Part shown: piece after piece, positions 9,715-19,495 of the stretch
Numbering within the stretch: the first letter of the stretch is position 1
Layout of the letters: each line of letters opens with the position of its first letter
NCBI RefSeq assembly: GCF_030271165.1
Contig: NZ_JASSZH010000005.1
Coordinates: 124,001-188,000 of the forward strand
From: Psychromicrobium xiongbiense
Lineage (GTDB): Bacteria > Actinomycetota > Actinomycetes > Actinomycetales > Micrococcaceae
Reading direction: 5' to 3'
Length of the DNA stretch: 64,000 nucleotides
Position numbers and translations under genes: made by a program
Notes under the pieces: model-generated
The model's database searches: none
The model's input: only the letters and a program-made list of their open reading frames with translations
What the model was told of the DNA's origin: nothing

Positions 9715-10502
9715 CGATGACGCAGGACTATGTGCCCGTGAAGGCTCCCGATCCATCATTGGCCGCTCCGGCCGCGCCCCATCGACCCACAGAGCCCCGG
9801 CAGCTACTGAGGCGGCGCTTGCTGCTCTGGTCGATCCCGGTCGCGCTTCTGGTTCTGCTGATTGCTGCAAAGTGCCTCAGCGTGGCTATCGCCTCGGCGC
9901 AGAGCGCGGAGGCCTATGCCAGGGGGGACGCTGCCGGCGTGCATTCCGCCGCTTCGGTGCTCAAGGTCGTCAACGTGATTGAGCCCTATAAGGCCTGGTT
10001 CGCCGAAGGCGATGCCTTTGTGCTGGAAGGGAATTTCGCTGCTGCCCGGGAACAGTTCGAGACTGCTCTGGGCATGGCCTCCGCCGACGATTCCTGCAAG
10101 GTGCGCGTGAATCTGGTGCTGACGCTGGAGAAGCTGGCAGACCAGAAGACCCAGAGCGGTGATGCCGCCGGTGCGAAGTCTCTCTATGATGCCGGTATCA
10201 AGGTGGTCAATGAGGCGCAGCCGGGGTGTTTCCAGAAGAACAGCAGTGGGAACCAGCAGGGCGAAGGCCAGAATCTCCAGGACGCCAAGGGGCGGATGGA
10301 GAACAAGAGTGCAGGCAACCAGCAGGGGGACTCCGGCCAGCAGAAGCAGGGTGACGGTGGGTCTACTCCGCCCCCGGATCAAAGCAAACTGGACCAGCTC
10401 AATAAGCAACAGAAACAGGCACAGCAGGACCGTGGTTCTGAACAGCAGGGCACGGAACCGCCCGGCTCCGGGGGCGGCGGCGCTGGCACCAAGCAGTGGT
10501 GA
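9711..10502 (+). CDS. Membrane-anchored TPR-like protein of MoxR operon
   Basis: The 263-residue protein has an N-terminal transmembrane helix (LLLWSIPVALLVLLIAAKCL), a helical region with TPR-like repeats (AWFAEGDAFVLEGNFAAAREQ and DAAGAKSLYDAGIKVV), and a long Gln/Gly/Ser/Lys-rich tail. A TPR protein at the end of MoxR-DUF58-VWA-VWA is the BatC/BatE arrangement of other phyla. The disordered tail is species-specific. Start ATG 9711 overlaps the previous stop. Confidence 0.82.
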   Translation: MTMTQDYVPVKAPDPSLAAPAAPHRPTEPRQLLRRRLLLWSIPVALLVLLIAAKCLSVAIASAQSAEAYARGDAAGVHSAASVLKVVNVIEPYKAWFAEGDAFVLEGNFAAAREQFETALGMASADDSCKVRVNLVLTLEKLADQKTQSGDAAGAKSLYDAGIKVVNEAQPGCFQKNSSGNQQGEGQNLQDAKGRMENKSAGNQQGDSGQQKQGDGGSTPPPDQSKLDQLNKQQKQAQQDRGSEQQGTEPPGSGGGGAGTKQW

Positions 10503-10620
10503 GGGTAAGCCTGCTGCGGCAATTCTTCGAAAAAGACCCCCAGACAACCGCTTTCGCTGTATTTTTGCGAGCAAAACCACGTAAGACTGCGTCTTAATTC
10601 GCCATGAAGCTGCTCTCTCG

Positions 10621-10650
10621 TTGACCGAGAGATGCCAGATTTCCTAAAGT
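10621..10650 (+). promoter_or_regulatory. Candidate promoter of metF
   Basis: TTGACC at 10621-10626 and TAAAGT at 10645-10650 are separated by 18 nt, a good match to a housekeeping sigma promoter. Transcription would start near 10657, about 160 nt before metF. Confidence 0.55.
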
Positions 10651-10659
10651 AGAGGACAA

Positions 10660-10800
10660 GTTACCGCCGGTAACGTGTCAGCGATCCCCTCGAGGGATGT
10701 GGGTGCCCCCATGTGGGCCTGACCTTTGCACCGGCCGTTGAACGCTCCTTGAGAGTGTCTTCGGCCGTCCCCTTTCCTCGTCCTCAGATGTGATCTGAGG
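10660..10800 (+). promoter_or_regulatory. Structured leader and operator-like palindrome upstream of metF
   Basis: The 15-nt palindrome GTTACCGCCGGTAAC (10660-10674) sits at the expected transcription start, like an operator. Beyond it the RNA can form a closing stem GCCGGT/ACCGGC (10667-10672 with 10730-10735), GTCAG/CTGAC (10677-10681 with 10719-10723), a hairpin ATCCC/GGGAT (10684-10698) and two mutually exclusive G/C hairpins at 10700-10718. A hairpin CCTCAGAT-GTG-ATCTGAGG (10782-10800) lies just before the metF ribosome-binding site. It matches neither the cobalamin box nor the SAM-I core, so the class is unassigned. Confidence 0.4.
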
Positions 10801-10818
10801 GGAATCCCAGGACCGCAA

Positions 10819-11796
10819 ATGTCTCCGCCAGTTGTATCGCTCACCCCACCGGACACCTCCGGAAGCCCCGTGCGGGTACCGGCCTCAGCGCCGCCCGTCG
10901 CCCTGTCCTATGAATTGTTTCCACCGCGCTCAGCCGCGGCCGAGCACACCTTGTGGTCCACCATCCGTGAACTGGAAGCGACAGCACCCGACTACGTCTC
11001 CGTCACCTATGGTGCCAGCGGATCAAATCACGACACGGCCATCGACCTGATCACCCGTCTGCAGCGTGAGACGCTGCTTCGCCCCCTGGCTCACCTGACC
11101 TGTGTGGGCAATAGCGAGGCGGCACTGGTCGATGTCGTCACTCAATTGCTTGACCACGGTGTGCGGGGGATCCTGGCCCTGCGCGGTGACCTGCCACGGG
11201 ACGGATCGCCGATTCCCGCCGGGTCGCTCGCCTATGCGCGGGACCTCGTGGAGCTGATCCGCCAAGTGGAGCAGCAGCGCTCAGCATTGCTGTGCGCCGG
11301 GAAGGTCGCGATCGGTGTCGCGGCCTACCCGACGCGTCATCCGGAGTCGCCCAGCGAAGCGCACGACATCGAGGTGTTGCTGGCCAAACAGCGCGCCGGT
11401 GCCGACTTCGCGATCACTCAGGTCTTCTTCCACCCTGAGCAGTACGCGAACCTGCTGGTCCGGGCACGCCGTGCCGGGGTGACCATTCCGCTGATTCCCG
11501 GTGTTATGCCGCTGACCAGCGTCCGACGGCTCAAGCGGCTGGCCGAGCTTTCCGGCGTGGCGCCCCATGAAGAACTCCTGGACCGTCTGGAGCGGGCCGG
11601 GGATGCTGCTGAACAGCAGCGTATCGGGGTACAGGCGACGGTCGACCTGGCCAACGCTGCGCTCGATGCCGGAGCCCAGGGGCTGCATATCTACACCTTC
11701 AACGAACACCGCCACGCCCTGGATGTTCTGGACAGACTGTCACTGCCCCGTCCCAAGCGGCCGCTCCACTCCCGCGACGAGGCCATGGTCTCCTGA
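10819..11796 (+). CDS. metF: Methylenetetrahydrofolate reductase
   Basis: The enzyme reduces 5,10-methylene-THF to 5-methyl-THF with NAD(P)H and FAD, supplying the methyl donor for MetE just downstream. The 325-residue protein has the TIM-barrel family features: YELFPPRS at the N-terminus with the catalytic Glu, YVSVTYGASGS, the folate/FAD segment ILALRGDLP, and ADFAITQVFFHPEQY. Start ATG 10819 follows AGGA at short spacing. The gene has a long leader and is 82 nt from metE, so both are probably one methionine-regulated transcript. Confidence 0.95.
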   Translation: MSPPVVSLTPPDTSGSPVRVPASAPPVALSYELFPPRSAAAEHTLWSTIRELEATAPDYVSVTYGASGSNHDTAIDLITRLQRETLLRPLAHLTCVGNSEAALVDVVTQLLDHGVRGILALRGDLPRDGSPIPAGSLAYARDLVELIRQVEQQRSALLCAGKVAIGVAAYPTRHPESPSEAHDIEVLLAKQRAGADFAITQVFFHPEQYANLLVRARRAGVTIPLIPGVMPLTSVRRLKRLAELSGVAPHEELLDRLERAGDAAEQQRIGVQATVDLANAALDAGAQGLHIYTFNEHRHALDVLDRLSLPRPKRPLHSRDEAMVS

Positions 11797-11878
11797 TCTC
11801 AGCTTTTCAACTTTCCCGGCACGGCGATTGAACACCACAGATGGCCTGCCCGCCACTGCAACCAACCAAGGACAGCAC

Positions 11879-14200
11879 ATGACTGCACAGACCCCGTTCC
11901 CCTCCGCCTCGCTGCTCGGCTACCCACGCATCGGACGTCGTCGCGAGCTCAAGAAGGCCGTGGAGGCCTATTGGGCCGGCCGCATCGACGCAGCCGCGCT
12001 GGATGCCGCAGCCAAAGAGATCCAGCTGGCCACCGCCAAGCGGCTGGTTGAGCTGGGTCTGGATGAGGCCGCTGCGGTTCCCGGCACCTTCTCCTACTAC
12101 GACCAGGTGCTGGACGCCACGGCGCATCTGGGCGCAGTCCCGGCACGATTCGGCCAGCTGCTGGACGCCGACGGTCAGCTGAGCCTGGATGGCTACTTCA
12201 CCCTGGCTCGCGGCACCAAGGATCAGCAGCCGCTGGAGATGACGAAGTGGTTCGACACCAACTACCACTATCTCGTCCCGGAAATCGGCCCGGAGACCAC
12301 TTTCTCGCTCTCCTCCCGGCGGATCGTGGAGGAGTTTGAGTTCGCCCTGGCCCATGGCATCGAGACTCGCCCGTACATCGTGGGGCCGGTGACCTACCTA
12401 CTGCTCTCCAAGGCTTCTGATGATGCCCCTGAGGGCTTCGCACCGCTGTCCCGGCTGGAGGACGTGCTTCCGGTGTACGTTCAACTGCTCGGCGAGCTGG
12501 CCGCGGCTGGTGCACACTGGGTCCAGCTGGATGAGCCTGCCCTGGTGGTCGATCAGGACACCCCTGCCGATGAAATCCAGGCGGCCGTGGCCCGCGCCTA
12601 CGAGGTTCTGGCTGCAGCGCCGGTGCGCCCGCAGATTCTGGTCTCCACCCCCTATGGCTCGCTCGACGGCCAGCTCGGGGCCCTGACCGCGAGCAATATC
12701 GACGCCCTACATCTGGACGTTTTCAAGGGCGCCGTTCCTTCCGAAGCCGCTCTGGCCGGACTGGGGGAGAAGACCCTGGTGGCGGGCGTCGTCGACGGTC
12801 ACAATATCTGGCGCAACGATCTGGCTGCCTCCGCAGCCAGGTTGGATGCCCTCAAGGCTGCGGTCGGCACGCTGGCCGTGAGCACCTCCACCTCTACTCA
12901 GCACGTCCCGCACGATGTCGCCGAGGAGACCAAGCTCTCCGAGCAGCTGAAGTCCTGGCTCGCCTTTGCCGACCAGAAGGCCGTGGAGGTCACCACCCTG
13001 GCCGCCTACCTGGCTGATCCGGCCTCCGCTCAGGCCGCTATCGACGAGGCCTCCGCCATCATCGCCTCGCGTGCCGTGGCAGAGGGCGTCCGTCGCGAGG
13101 AGGTGCGCGCCCGACTGGCAGCCCTGACGGATGCCGATTTCAACCGCTCCGAATACACGATCCGTGAAGCCGCCCAGGAGGCTGCACTCCAGCTGCCCCC
13201 GCTGCCCACCACGACCATCGGCTCCTTCCCGCAGACCTCGGAGATCCGTTCGGCCCGTGCCCGCAACACCAAGGGTGAGCTGAGCGATGAGCAGTATGAG
13301 CAGCTCATGAAGGACGAGATCAAGCGCGTGGTGGAGCTGCAGGAAGAGCTTGGCTACGATGTGCTGGTTCATGGCGAGCCCGAGCGCAACGATATGGTTC
13401 AGTACTTTGCCGAGAACCTCGAGGGATTCGACGTGACCGTGCATGGCTGGGTCCAGTCGTATGGCTCACGCTGTACCCGTCCGTCGATCCTCTGGGGTGA
13501 TGTGACCCGTTCTGCGCCGATCACCGTGGCCTGGGCCGAGTACGCCCAGTCGCTGACCGAGAAGCCGATGAAGGGGATGCTGACCGGGCCGGTCACCATC
13601 CTGGCCTGGAGCTTTGTCCGCGATGACCAGCCGCTCGGCGACACCGCCAACCAGGTGGGTCTGGCGCTGCGGGACGAGATTGCTGATCTGGAAGCCGCCG
13701 GCATCAAGGTGATTCAGGTGGATGAGCCTGCGCTGCGCGAGCTTCTGCCGCTGCGCAGGGCCGATCAGCCTGCGTACCTGAAGTGGAGCGTGAATTCTTT
13801 CCGGTTGGCCACCGCCGGGGCTGGGGATGCCACGCAGATCCACACCCACCTGTGCTACTCAGAGTTCGGGGTGATCATCGATGCGATTGACGGCCTGGAT
13901 GCCGATGTGACCTCGATCGAGGCGGCCCGCTCCCGGATGGAGGTTGTTCACGATCTGGAGTCGCACGGCTTTGGCCGCGGCGTCGGCCCGGGTGTCTACG
14001 ATATCCACTCGCCGCGCGTTCCCGGTGAGGCGGAAGTCACCGAGTTGCTGCGCACCGCGGTGGAACACGTTCCCGCACGCCAGCTCTGGGTCAACCCGGA
14101 CTGTGGCCTGAAGACGCGGGGATACCTCGAGACCGAGGAATCGCTGCGCAATCTGGTGACGGCGACCCGTGAGGTGCGGGCGGAGCTCGTCCAGGCGTAA
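11879..14200 (+). CDS. metE: Cobalamin-independent methionine synthase
   Basis: MetE transfers the methyl group of 5-methyl-THF-triglutamate to homocysteine, the last step of methionine synthesis. The 773-residue protein has normal length and both barrels. The N-terminal one opens with LLGYPRIGRRRELKKA. The C-terminal one has TTTIGSFPQTSEIR, HGEPERNDMVQYF and the zinc ligands in IHTHLCYSEF (His, Cys), QVDEPALRE (Glu) and NPDCGLKTR (Cys). ATG 11879 follows AAGGACA. It lies directly after metF. Confidence 0.97.
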   Translation: MTAQTPFPSASLLGYPRIGRRRELKKAVEAYWAGRIDAAALDAAAKEIQLATAKRLVELGLDEAAAVPGTFSYYDQVLDATAHLGAVPARFGQLLDADGQLSLDGYFTLARGTKDQQPLEMTKWFDTNYHYLVPEIGPETTFSLSSRRIVEEFEFALAHGIETRPYIVGPVTYLLLSKASDDAPEGFAPLSRLEDVLPVYVQLLGELAAAGAHWVQLDEPALVVDQDTPADEIQAAVARAYEVLAAAPVRPQILVSTPYGSLDGQLGALTASNIDALHLDVFKGAVPSEAALAGLGEKTLVAGVVDGHNIWRNDLAASAARLDALKAAVGTLAVSTSTSTQHVPHDVAEETKLSEQLKSWLAFADQKAVEVTTLAAYLADPASAQAAIDEASAIIASRAVAEGVRREEVRARLAALTDADFNRSEYTIREAAQEAALQLPPLPTTTIGSFPQTSEIRSARARNTKGELSDEQYEQLMKDEIKRVVELQEELGYDVLVHGEPERNDMVQYFAENLEGFDVTVHGWVQSYGSRCTRPSILWGDVTRSAPITVAWAEYAQSLTEKPMKGMLTGPVTILAWSFVRDDQPLGDTANQVGLALRDEIADLEAAGIKVIQVDEPALRELLPLRRADQPAYLKWSVNSFRLATAGAGDATQIHTHLCYSEFGVIIDAIDGLDADVTSIEAARSRMEVVHDLESHGFGRGVGPGVYDIHSPRVPGEAEVTELLRTAVEHVPARQLWVNPDCGLKTRGYLETEESLRNLVTATREVRAELVQA

Positions 14201-14205
14201 TTTCA

Positions 14206-14239
14206 CTGGTGGTCTAGTTCATCTGGTGGTCTAGTTCAT
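14206..14239. repeat. Tandem direct repeat, 17 bp x 2
   Basis: CTGGTGGTCTAGTTCAT is repeated exactly at 14206-14222 and 14223-14239, with a partial third copy (CTGCTGGTG) after it. Each unit contains TGGTCTAGTTCA, which resembles the DasR-type core TGGTCTAGACCA at 10 of 12 positions. It lies between convergent genes, so a regulatory role is doubtful. Confidence 0.8.
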
Positions 14240-14251
14240 CTGCTGGTGAGG

Positions 14252-14300
14252 GTGGGGCTTCCTGCTGCTGAAAAGTGGCGGGGAGCCCCACTTCTGTCTC
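14252..14300 (+). terminator. Probable metE terminator
   Basis: GTGGGGCTTCC (14252-14262) pairs with GGGGAGCCCCAC (to 14291) around a loop of about 18 nt, with one G-T pair. A pyrimidine-rich run TTCTGTCTCTCC follows. Confidence 0.65.
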
Positions 14301-14328
14301 TCCGGGGTCCTGTCAGGCCCAGATCCCG

Positions 14329-14832
14329 TCAGGCCCAGACGATCTCGTCGTCGAGAACCCCATCCGCATCCGCAGTGACAATGAGCACTTCGTCAGTGAA
14401 GGCTCTGCCCAGGGATAGATCGAGGACGAAGTAGCGCTCGGGCTGAGCCGGGAAGATGCCCACGTGCCCCAGGGTGAGGGCCTTGATGAAGAGCTCGTCG
14501 CTGAGGTCTTCCGGGGCGGTCACTCCGAAGATCTGGCGCAATTGTTCTGTGCTGAGGCCCTGGCAGTGGAAGTGCCGGTATTCCCGTACCGGGCTGTCCT
14601 CCAGGGAGAGCTCCTGGACCAGCAGCTCTCTGACCTGATCGACGACGTCGGGCAGGTAACGGAGGCGAAAATCGACCTTGTGCACGGCCGCCTGGTCCGC
14701 CTTGTCGTGTGCCGTGAAGTTGAGTTCGAGTTCGACAGGCATGCCATGGACCGCATGGGCAGTCCGGAAACAGTGCTGCAGGCCGTGGTTGAGCTCAAGC
14801 TCACCGAAGTGTTCGCTCGTCACTGTGCTCAT
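14329..14832 (-). CDS. Conserved hypothetical protein (possible DUF2004)
   Basis: The 167-residue soluble acidic protein begins with SEHFGELELNHGLQ. It ends in a beta-rich region with RYFVLDLSLGRAFTDEVLIV and a tail full of Asp. The opening HFGxLxL and overall size are reminiscent of DUF2004 proteins, which have no known function; this is recall, not a search. No signal peptide or membrane segment is seen. It converges on metE and shares its upstream region with the nrd promoter. Confidence 0.7.
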   Translation of the reverse strand: MSTVTSEHFGELELNHGLQHCFRTAHAVHGMPVELELNFTAHDKADQAAVHKVDFRLRYLPDVVDQVRELLVQELSLEDSPVREYRHFHCQGLSTEQLRQIFGVTAPEDLSDELFIKALTLGHVGIFPAQPERYFVLDLSLGRAFTDEVLIVTADADGVLDDEIVWA

Positions 14833-14990
14833 GTCATCAAGATAGACCCGCCGGGTGCTGCATTCCAGCCTTGACAGGCCAGACTCCGTCGTGAGTCAGC
14901 CCGAACCCGTCATCGGTCTGTCAGGGTCGGGCTGTCAGGCGACACGCCGGGCGAAGGACGACACGCCAGCTTTCCTCTGGTGGATAACGG

Positions 14991-15007
14991 GTCCACACCC
15001 TGTGGAC
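14991..15007. promoter_or_regulatory. Palindrome with DnaA-box-like half-sites upstream of nrdH
   Basis: GTCCACACCCTGTGGAC is a perfect 7-3-7 palindrome. It sits among other GTGGA motifs: GGTGGATAA (14979-14987, 8 of 9 to a DnaA box), TGTGGACAT (15001) and TGTGGACTA (15054). The palindrome is certain, the function is not. Confidence 0.4.
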
Positions 15008-15088
15008 ATCGCCCCAAAAAGCACGGGATTTCAAGGATTATGTGCGGAGCCCCTGTGGACTATCGGTGCATAGAATGACATACTTGTA

Positions 15089-15136
15089 ATACATCATCTT
15101 GGGGTCCAAGCAATCGGCGCGCACTATATGTAGTAT
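15089..15136 (+). promoter_or_regulatory. Candidate tandem NrdR boxes of the nrd operon
   Basis: GCACTATATGTAGTAT (15121-15136) agrees with the NrdR consensus acaCwAtATaTwGtgt at about 13 of 16 positions. ATACATCATCTTGGGG (15089-15104) agrees at about 10 of 16. The boxes start 32 nt apart, about three helical turns, the usual NrdR arrangement. They lie about 100 nt upstream of nrdH and would mediate ATP/dATP-dependent repression. Confidence 0.65.
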
Positions 15137-15233
15137 CGACTTACGGATCTTGGGGCGGTGACGCTCCCACGCAACAACGAAGATATTGCTCCGGCTCAGG
15201 CCCCGGCAATACCCATGAAGGGGACAGACGATC

Positions 15234-15491
15234 ATGACGGTTACGGTTTACACCAAGCCAGCTTGCGTGCAGTGCAACGCCACCTACCGCGCGTTGGACC
15301 GCAAGGGCATCACGTACCACAGCGTCGACGTTTCTCAGGACCCTGCGGCCCTTGAGCGTGTGCGCGCACTCGGCTACCTGCAGGCACCCGTTGTGGTCAC
15401 CGATGAGGATCACTGGTCTGGCTTCCGCCCGGACAAGATCGCTGCTCTTACCGAGGTCTCGGCGTCCGCCTCAGCATCCTCGGTCGCTTAG
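15234..15491 (+). CDS. nrdH: Glutaredoxin-like protein NrdH
   Basis: NrdH supplies electrons from thioredoxin reductase to class Ib ribonucleotide reductase. The 85-residue protein has the redox motif CVQC in YTKPACVQCNATYRALD and the family ending APVVVTDEDHWSGFRPDKI. ATG 15234 follows AAGGGGACAG. It is the first gene of nrdHIE and lies behind the NrdR-like boxes. Confidence 0.96.
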   Translation: MTVTVYTKPACVQCNATYRALDRKGITYHSVDVSQDPAALERVRALGYLQAPVVVTDEDHWSGFRPDKIAALTEVSASASASSVA

Positions 15492-15545
15492 TCTTCCTGC
15501 CCGCGACTCACGGGCTCGGGTCGGCAGCGGCAGACGGAGTACAGC

Positions 15546-15971
15546 ATGCCCACCACCACCAGCACCCTGATTTATTTCTCGTCAACCTCCGGAAACACTC
15601 AGAGGTTCGTCGACAAGCTCCGGCTCGGCGCAGCCCGTCTGCCGGTGCTGACCAAGGATGAAACCCTTTCTGCGCAGGACCCCTTCGTGCTGGTGTTGCC
15701 CACCTATGGCGGGCACACCGGGCACGGAGCGGTTCCTAAACAGGTGATCAAGTTCCTCAATCTCGCAGGGAACCGATCGCTGATCCGGGGCGTGATCGCC
15801 GCCGGCAATACCAATTTTGGGGAGACGTATTGCATCGCCGGAGACATTGTCTCGGCCAAGTGTAGGGTCCCCCTGCTTTATCGATTCGAACTGATGGGCA
15901 CACCGGAAGATGTGGACCGGGTTCACCAGGGATTGGAAACATTTTGGACACGACAGTTGCAGAGCCTTTGA
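15546..15971 (+). CDS. nrdI: Ribonucleotide reductase flavodoxin NrdI
   Basis: NrdI is a flavodoxin-like FMN protein that helps generate the Mn(III)2-tyrosyl radical cofactor in NrdF. The 141-residue protein shows the FMN phosphate loop [22 protein letters not shown], and [14 protein letters not shown]. It starts at ATG 15546 and overlaps the nrdE start by 28 nt, so the two are translationally coupled. Confidence 0.96.
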   Translation: MPTTTSTLIYFSSTSGNTQRFVDKLRLGAARLPVLTKDETLSAQDPFVLVLPTYGGHTGHGAVPKQVIKFLNLAGNRSLIRGVIAAGNTNFGETYCIAGDIVSAKCRVPLLYRFELMGTPEDVDRVHQGLETFWTRQLQSL

Positions 15972-18166
15972 CCCGCACGCCAGCCCGGGACGAGTGGGAG
16001 GGTGGCGAGACCGTGGACGGAGCGCCGTCGTCGAACTCGAAGGACCTGCCCGCTGCCTACCGTGGCCTGGGGTATCACGAGCTCAACGCCATGCTGAACC
16101 TCTATGACGCGGAGGGGAAGATTCAGTTCGGTGCGGACCGCGAGGCGGCGCACCAGTACTTCCTGCAGCATGTGAACAACAACACGGTGTTCTTCCACGA
16201 CCTGGAAGAGAAGCTGGACTACCTGGTCAAGAACCAGTACTACGAGCGGGAGACGCTTGATCAGTACACGATGAACTTCATCCGTGAACTGTGGAACGTG
16301 GCCTACAAGAAGAAGTTCCGTTTCGAGACCTTCCTGGGCGCGTTCAAGTTCTACACCTCCTACACGCTGAAGACCTTTGACGGCAAGCGTTTCCTGGAGC
16401 GCTACGAGGACCGCGTGTGCATGGTCGCCCTGCATCTGGCCCGTGGCAATGAGCGCCTGGCTACCCAGCTGGTGGAAGAGATCATCGACGGTCGTTTCCA
16501 GCCGGCAACCCCGACCTTCCTCAACGCCGGTAAGGCTCAGCGCGGTGAACTGGTCTCCTGCTTCCTGCTGCGCATCGAAGACAATATGGAATCCATTGGG
16601 CGCTCCATCAACTCTGCGTTGCAGCTCTCCAAGCGCGGCGGCGGCGTGGCTTTTGCGCTGACTAACATTCGTGAGTCCGGGGCGCCGATCAAACAGATCG
16701 AGAACCAGTCCTCCGGTGTGATCCCTGTGATGAAGCTCCTCGAAGACAGCTTCTCCTACGCCAACCAGCTGGGGGCTCGTCAGGGCGCCGGTGCCGTGTA
16801 CCTGCACGCCCACCACCCGGATATCAACCGATTCCTGGACACCAAGCGGGAGAACGCGGACGAGAAGATCCGTATCAAGACCCTCTCGCTGGGCGTCGTC
16901 GTTCCGGACATCACTTTCGATCTGGCCAAGCGTGACGAGGACATGTACCTGTTCTCCCCGTACGACGTCGAAAAGGTCTACGGCGTGCCGTTCTCCGACA
17001 TTTCGGTCACGGAGAAGTACTACGAGATGGTCGACGATTCGCGGATCAAGAAGACCAAGATCAAGGCCCGCGAGTTCTTCCAGACTCTCGCGGAGATCCA
17101 GTTTGAGTCCGGTTACCCGTACATCATGTTCGAGGACACCGTGAATCGGGCCAACCCGATTGACGGCAAGATCATCATGAGCAACCTCTGCTCCGAGATT
17201 CTGCAGGTGTCCCAGCCGACCGCTTACAACGCGGACCTGTCCTATGCGCAGACCGGCAAGGACATCTCCTGCAACCTGGGCTCGCTCAACATCGCCAAGA
17301 CGATGGACTCGCCGAACTTCGGCCAGACCATTGAGACGGCGATCCGTGCGCTCTCCGCAGTGTCCGATATGTCTGACATCCAGTCCGTGCCTTCGATTGC
17401 CAAGGGCAATGCGGCCTCCCACGCCATCGGGCTGGGCCAGATGAACCTGCACGGCTACCTGGCCCGCGAGCGGGTCCACTACGGCTCCGAAGAGGGCCTG
17501 GATTTCACCAATATCTACTTCTACACCGTGGTCTACCATGCGCTCAGGGCTTCAAACCTGCTCGCCATCGAGACGGGCCAGACGTTTGGCGGCTTCGAGA
17601 AGTCCGCCTATGCTTCCGGCGAGTTCTTCGATAAGTACACGGACCGGGAATGGGTTCCGCAGACCGCCCGCGTGGCCGAGTTGTTCGCGAACACTCACAT
17701 CCCCACGCAGGATGACTGGCGCCAGCTGAAGGCTTCCATCATGGAGCACGGCATCTACAACCAGAACCTGCAGGCCGTGCCGCCCACAGGTTCCATCAGC
17801 TACATCAACAACTCGACGTCGTCGATCCACCCGGTGGCCGCCAAGATCGAAATCCGTAAGGAAGGCAAGATTGGCCGCGTCTACTACCCGGCGCCGTACC
17901 TCGACAACGACAACCTGGAGTACTACCAGGACGCGTATGAGATTGGCTACGAGAAGATCATCGACACCTACGCCGCTGCCACGCAGCATGTGGACCAGGG
18001 ACTGTCCCTGACGTTGTTCTTCAAAGACACGGCCACCACGCGTGACATCAACAAGGCGCAGATCTACGCCTGGCGCAAGGGCATCAAGACCATCTACTAC
18101 ATCCGCCTCCGCCAGCTCGCGCTGGAGGGGACGGAGGTGGAGGGCTGCGTCAGCTGTGCACTTTGA
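15944..18166 (+). CDS. nrdE: Class Ib ribonucleoside-diphosphate reductase alpha subunit
   Basis: NrdE is the catalytic subunit that reduces NDPs to dNDPs. The 740-residue protein has the active-site segment NLCSEILQ with the radical-site Cys, a disulfide Cys in GELVSCFLL, and the mobile C-terminal pair in GCVSCAL that exchanges with NrdH. It lacks the N-terminal ATP-cone regulatory domain typical of class Ia. The assigned start is TTG 15944 inside nrdI; the first about 30 residues are poorly conserved, so the exact start is uncertain. Confidence 0.95.
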   Translation: MDTTVAEPLTRTPARDEWEGGETVDGAPSSNSKDLPAAYRGLGYHELNAMLNLYDAEGKIQFGADREAAHQYFLQHVNNNTVFFHDLEEKLDYLVKNQYYERETLDQYTMNFIRELWNVAYKKKFRFETFLGAFKFYTSYTLKTFDGKRFLERYEDRVCMVALHLARGNERLATQLVEEIIDGRFQPATPTFLNAGKAQRGELVSCFLLRIEDNMESIGRSINSALQLSKRGGGVAFALTNIRESGAPIKQIENQSSGVIPVMKLLEDSFSYANQLGARQGAGAVYLHAHHPDINRFLDTKRENADEKIRIKTLSLGVVVPDITFDLAKRDEDMYLFSPYDVEKVYGVPFSDISVTEKYYEMVDDSRIKKTKIKAREFFQTLAEIQFESGYPYIMFEDTVNRANPIDGKIIMSNLCSEILQVSQPTAYNADLSYAQTGKDISCNLGSLNIAKTMDSPNFGQTIETAIRALSAVSDMSDIQSVPSIAKGNAASHAIGLGQMNLHGYLARERVHYGSEEGLDFTNIYFYTVVYHALRASNLLAIETGQTFGGFEKSAYASGEFFDKYTDREWVPQTARVAELFANTHIPTQDDWRQLKASIMEHGIYNQNLQAVPPTGSISYINNSTSSIHPVAAKIEIRKEGKIGRVYYPAPYLDNDNLEYYQDAYEIGYEKIIDTYAAATQHVDQGLSLTLFFKDTATTRDINKAQIYAWRKGIKTIYYIRLRQLALEGTEVEGCVSCAL

Positions 18167-18167
18167 C

Positions 18168-18274
18168 GGCTGAAGCTTGGCGGTCAGTCCCGCCCGCTTC
18201 GCGCCGCGCACGACTTCGTCGGAGCGTCGCTGCAGACGCCCGAGCCCACCCTGACCGACCGCCAAGCTTCAGCC
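18168..18274. repeat. Long inverted repeat between nrdE and nrdF
   Basis: GGCTGAAGCTTGGCGGTC (18168-18185) is repeated exactly in inverse at 18257-18274 (GACCGCCAAGCTTCAGCC), with 71 nt between. It starts directly after the nrdE stop and ends 26 nt before nrdF. No T run follows. In RNA it would form a long stem with a large GC-rich loop. It could be a processing or attenuation element, or a mobile intergenic repeat. Confidence 0.85.
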
Positions 18275-18291
18275 TGGCCTCGAATACCTGA

Positions 18292-19278
<987 letters not shown>

Positions 19279-19297
19279 GTCTGAACCTGTGATCCAC

Positions 19298-19335
19298 GAT
19301 GGCGGTCGCTCGGCATGTTCCGGGTTGCCGCCATC
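19298..19335 (+). terminator. Possible nrdF terminator hairpin
   Basis: GATGGCGG (19298-19305) and CCGCCATC (19328-19335) can pair around a 22-nt loop shortly after the nrdF stop. No T run follows, so it may stop or protect the transcript only weakly. Confidence 0.4.
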
Positions 19336-19350
19336 GCGTAGCGTTGGGCT

Positions 19351-19495
19351 ATGTCATTGCTGGTCCGTCCCTCGATTGCCTGGCATTCTGCGTGGCTCGA
19401 GGCACACGAGGAATGGGGCCACGGCCTCCATGAGGATGGTTTTGGCCTGCTGAAGACTGATGATTTCAGAACTTCCGAAGGATTCCGTACCTTCA
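19351..19495 (+). pseudogene. Truncated GNAT acetyltransferase N-terminus
   Basis: Translation from ATG 19351 gives VRPSIAWHSAWLEAHEEW then HEDGFGLL, the typical opening of one group of GNAT N-acetyltransferases. Similarity is lost after about 45 residues, where the frame runs into the 3' end of the oppositely oriented RelA/SpoT gene. The acetyl-CoA binding core is missing. It looks like a gene cut off by a rearrangement at the border of the RelA/SpoT gene. Confidence 0.55.

Noticed and set aside
10651-10818. Known SAM or cobalamin riboswitch before metF
   Set aside because: The B12 box and the SAM-I core were sought and not found. A GGGTGCCCC stretch recalls SAM-IV, but the remaining conserved parts do not align.
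15923-17539. Long minus-strand frame (538 codons) opposite nrdE
   Set aside because: It is the antisense shadow of nrdE. Its product is dominated by Val, Leu, Arg, Gly and His from codon mirroring, and nrdE is certain on the + strand.
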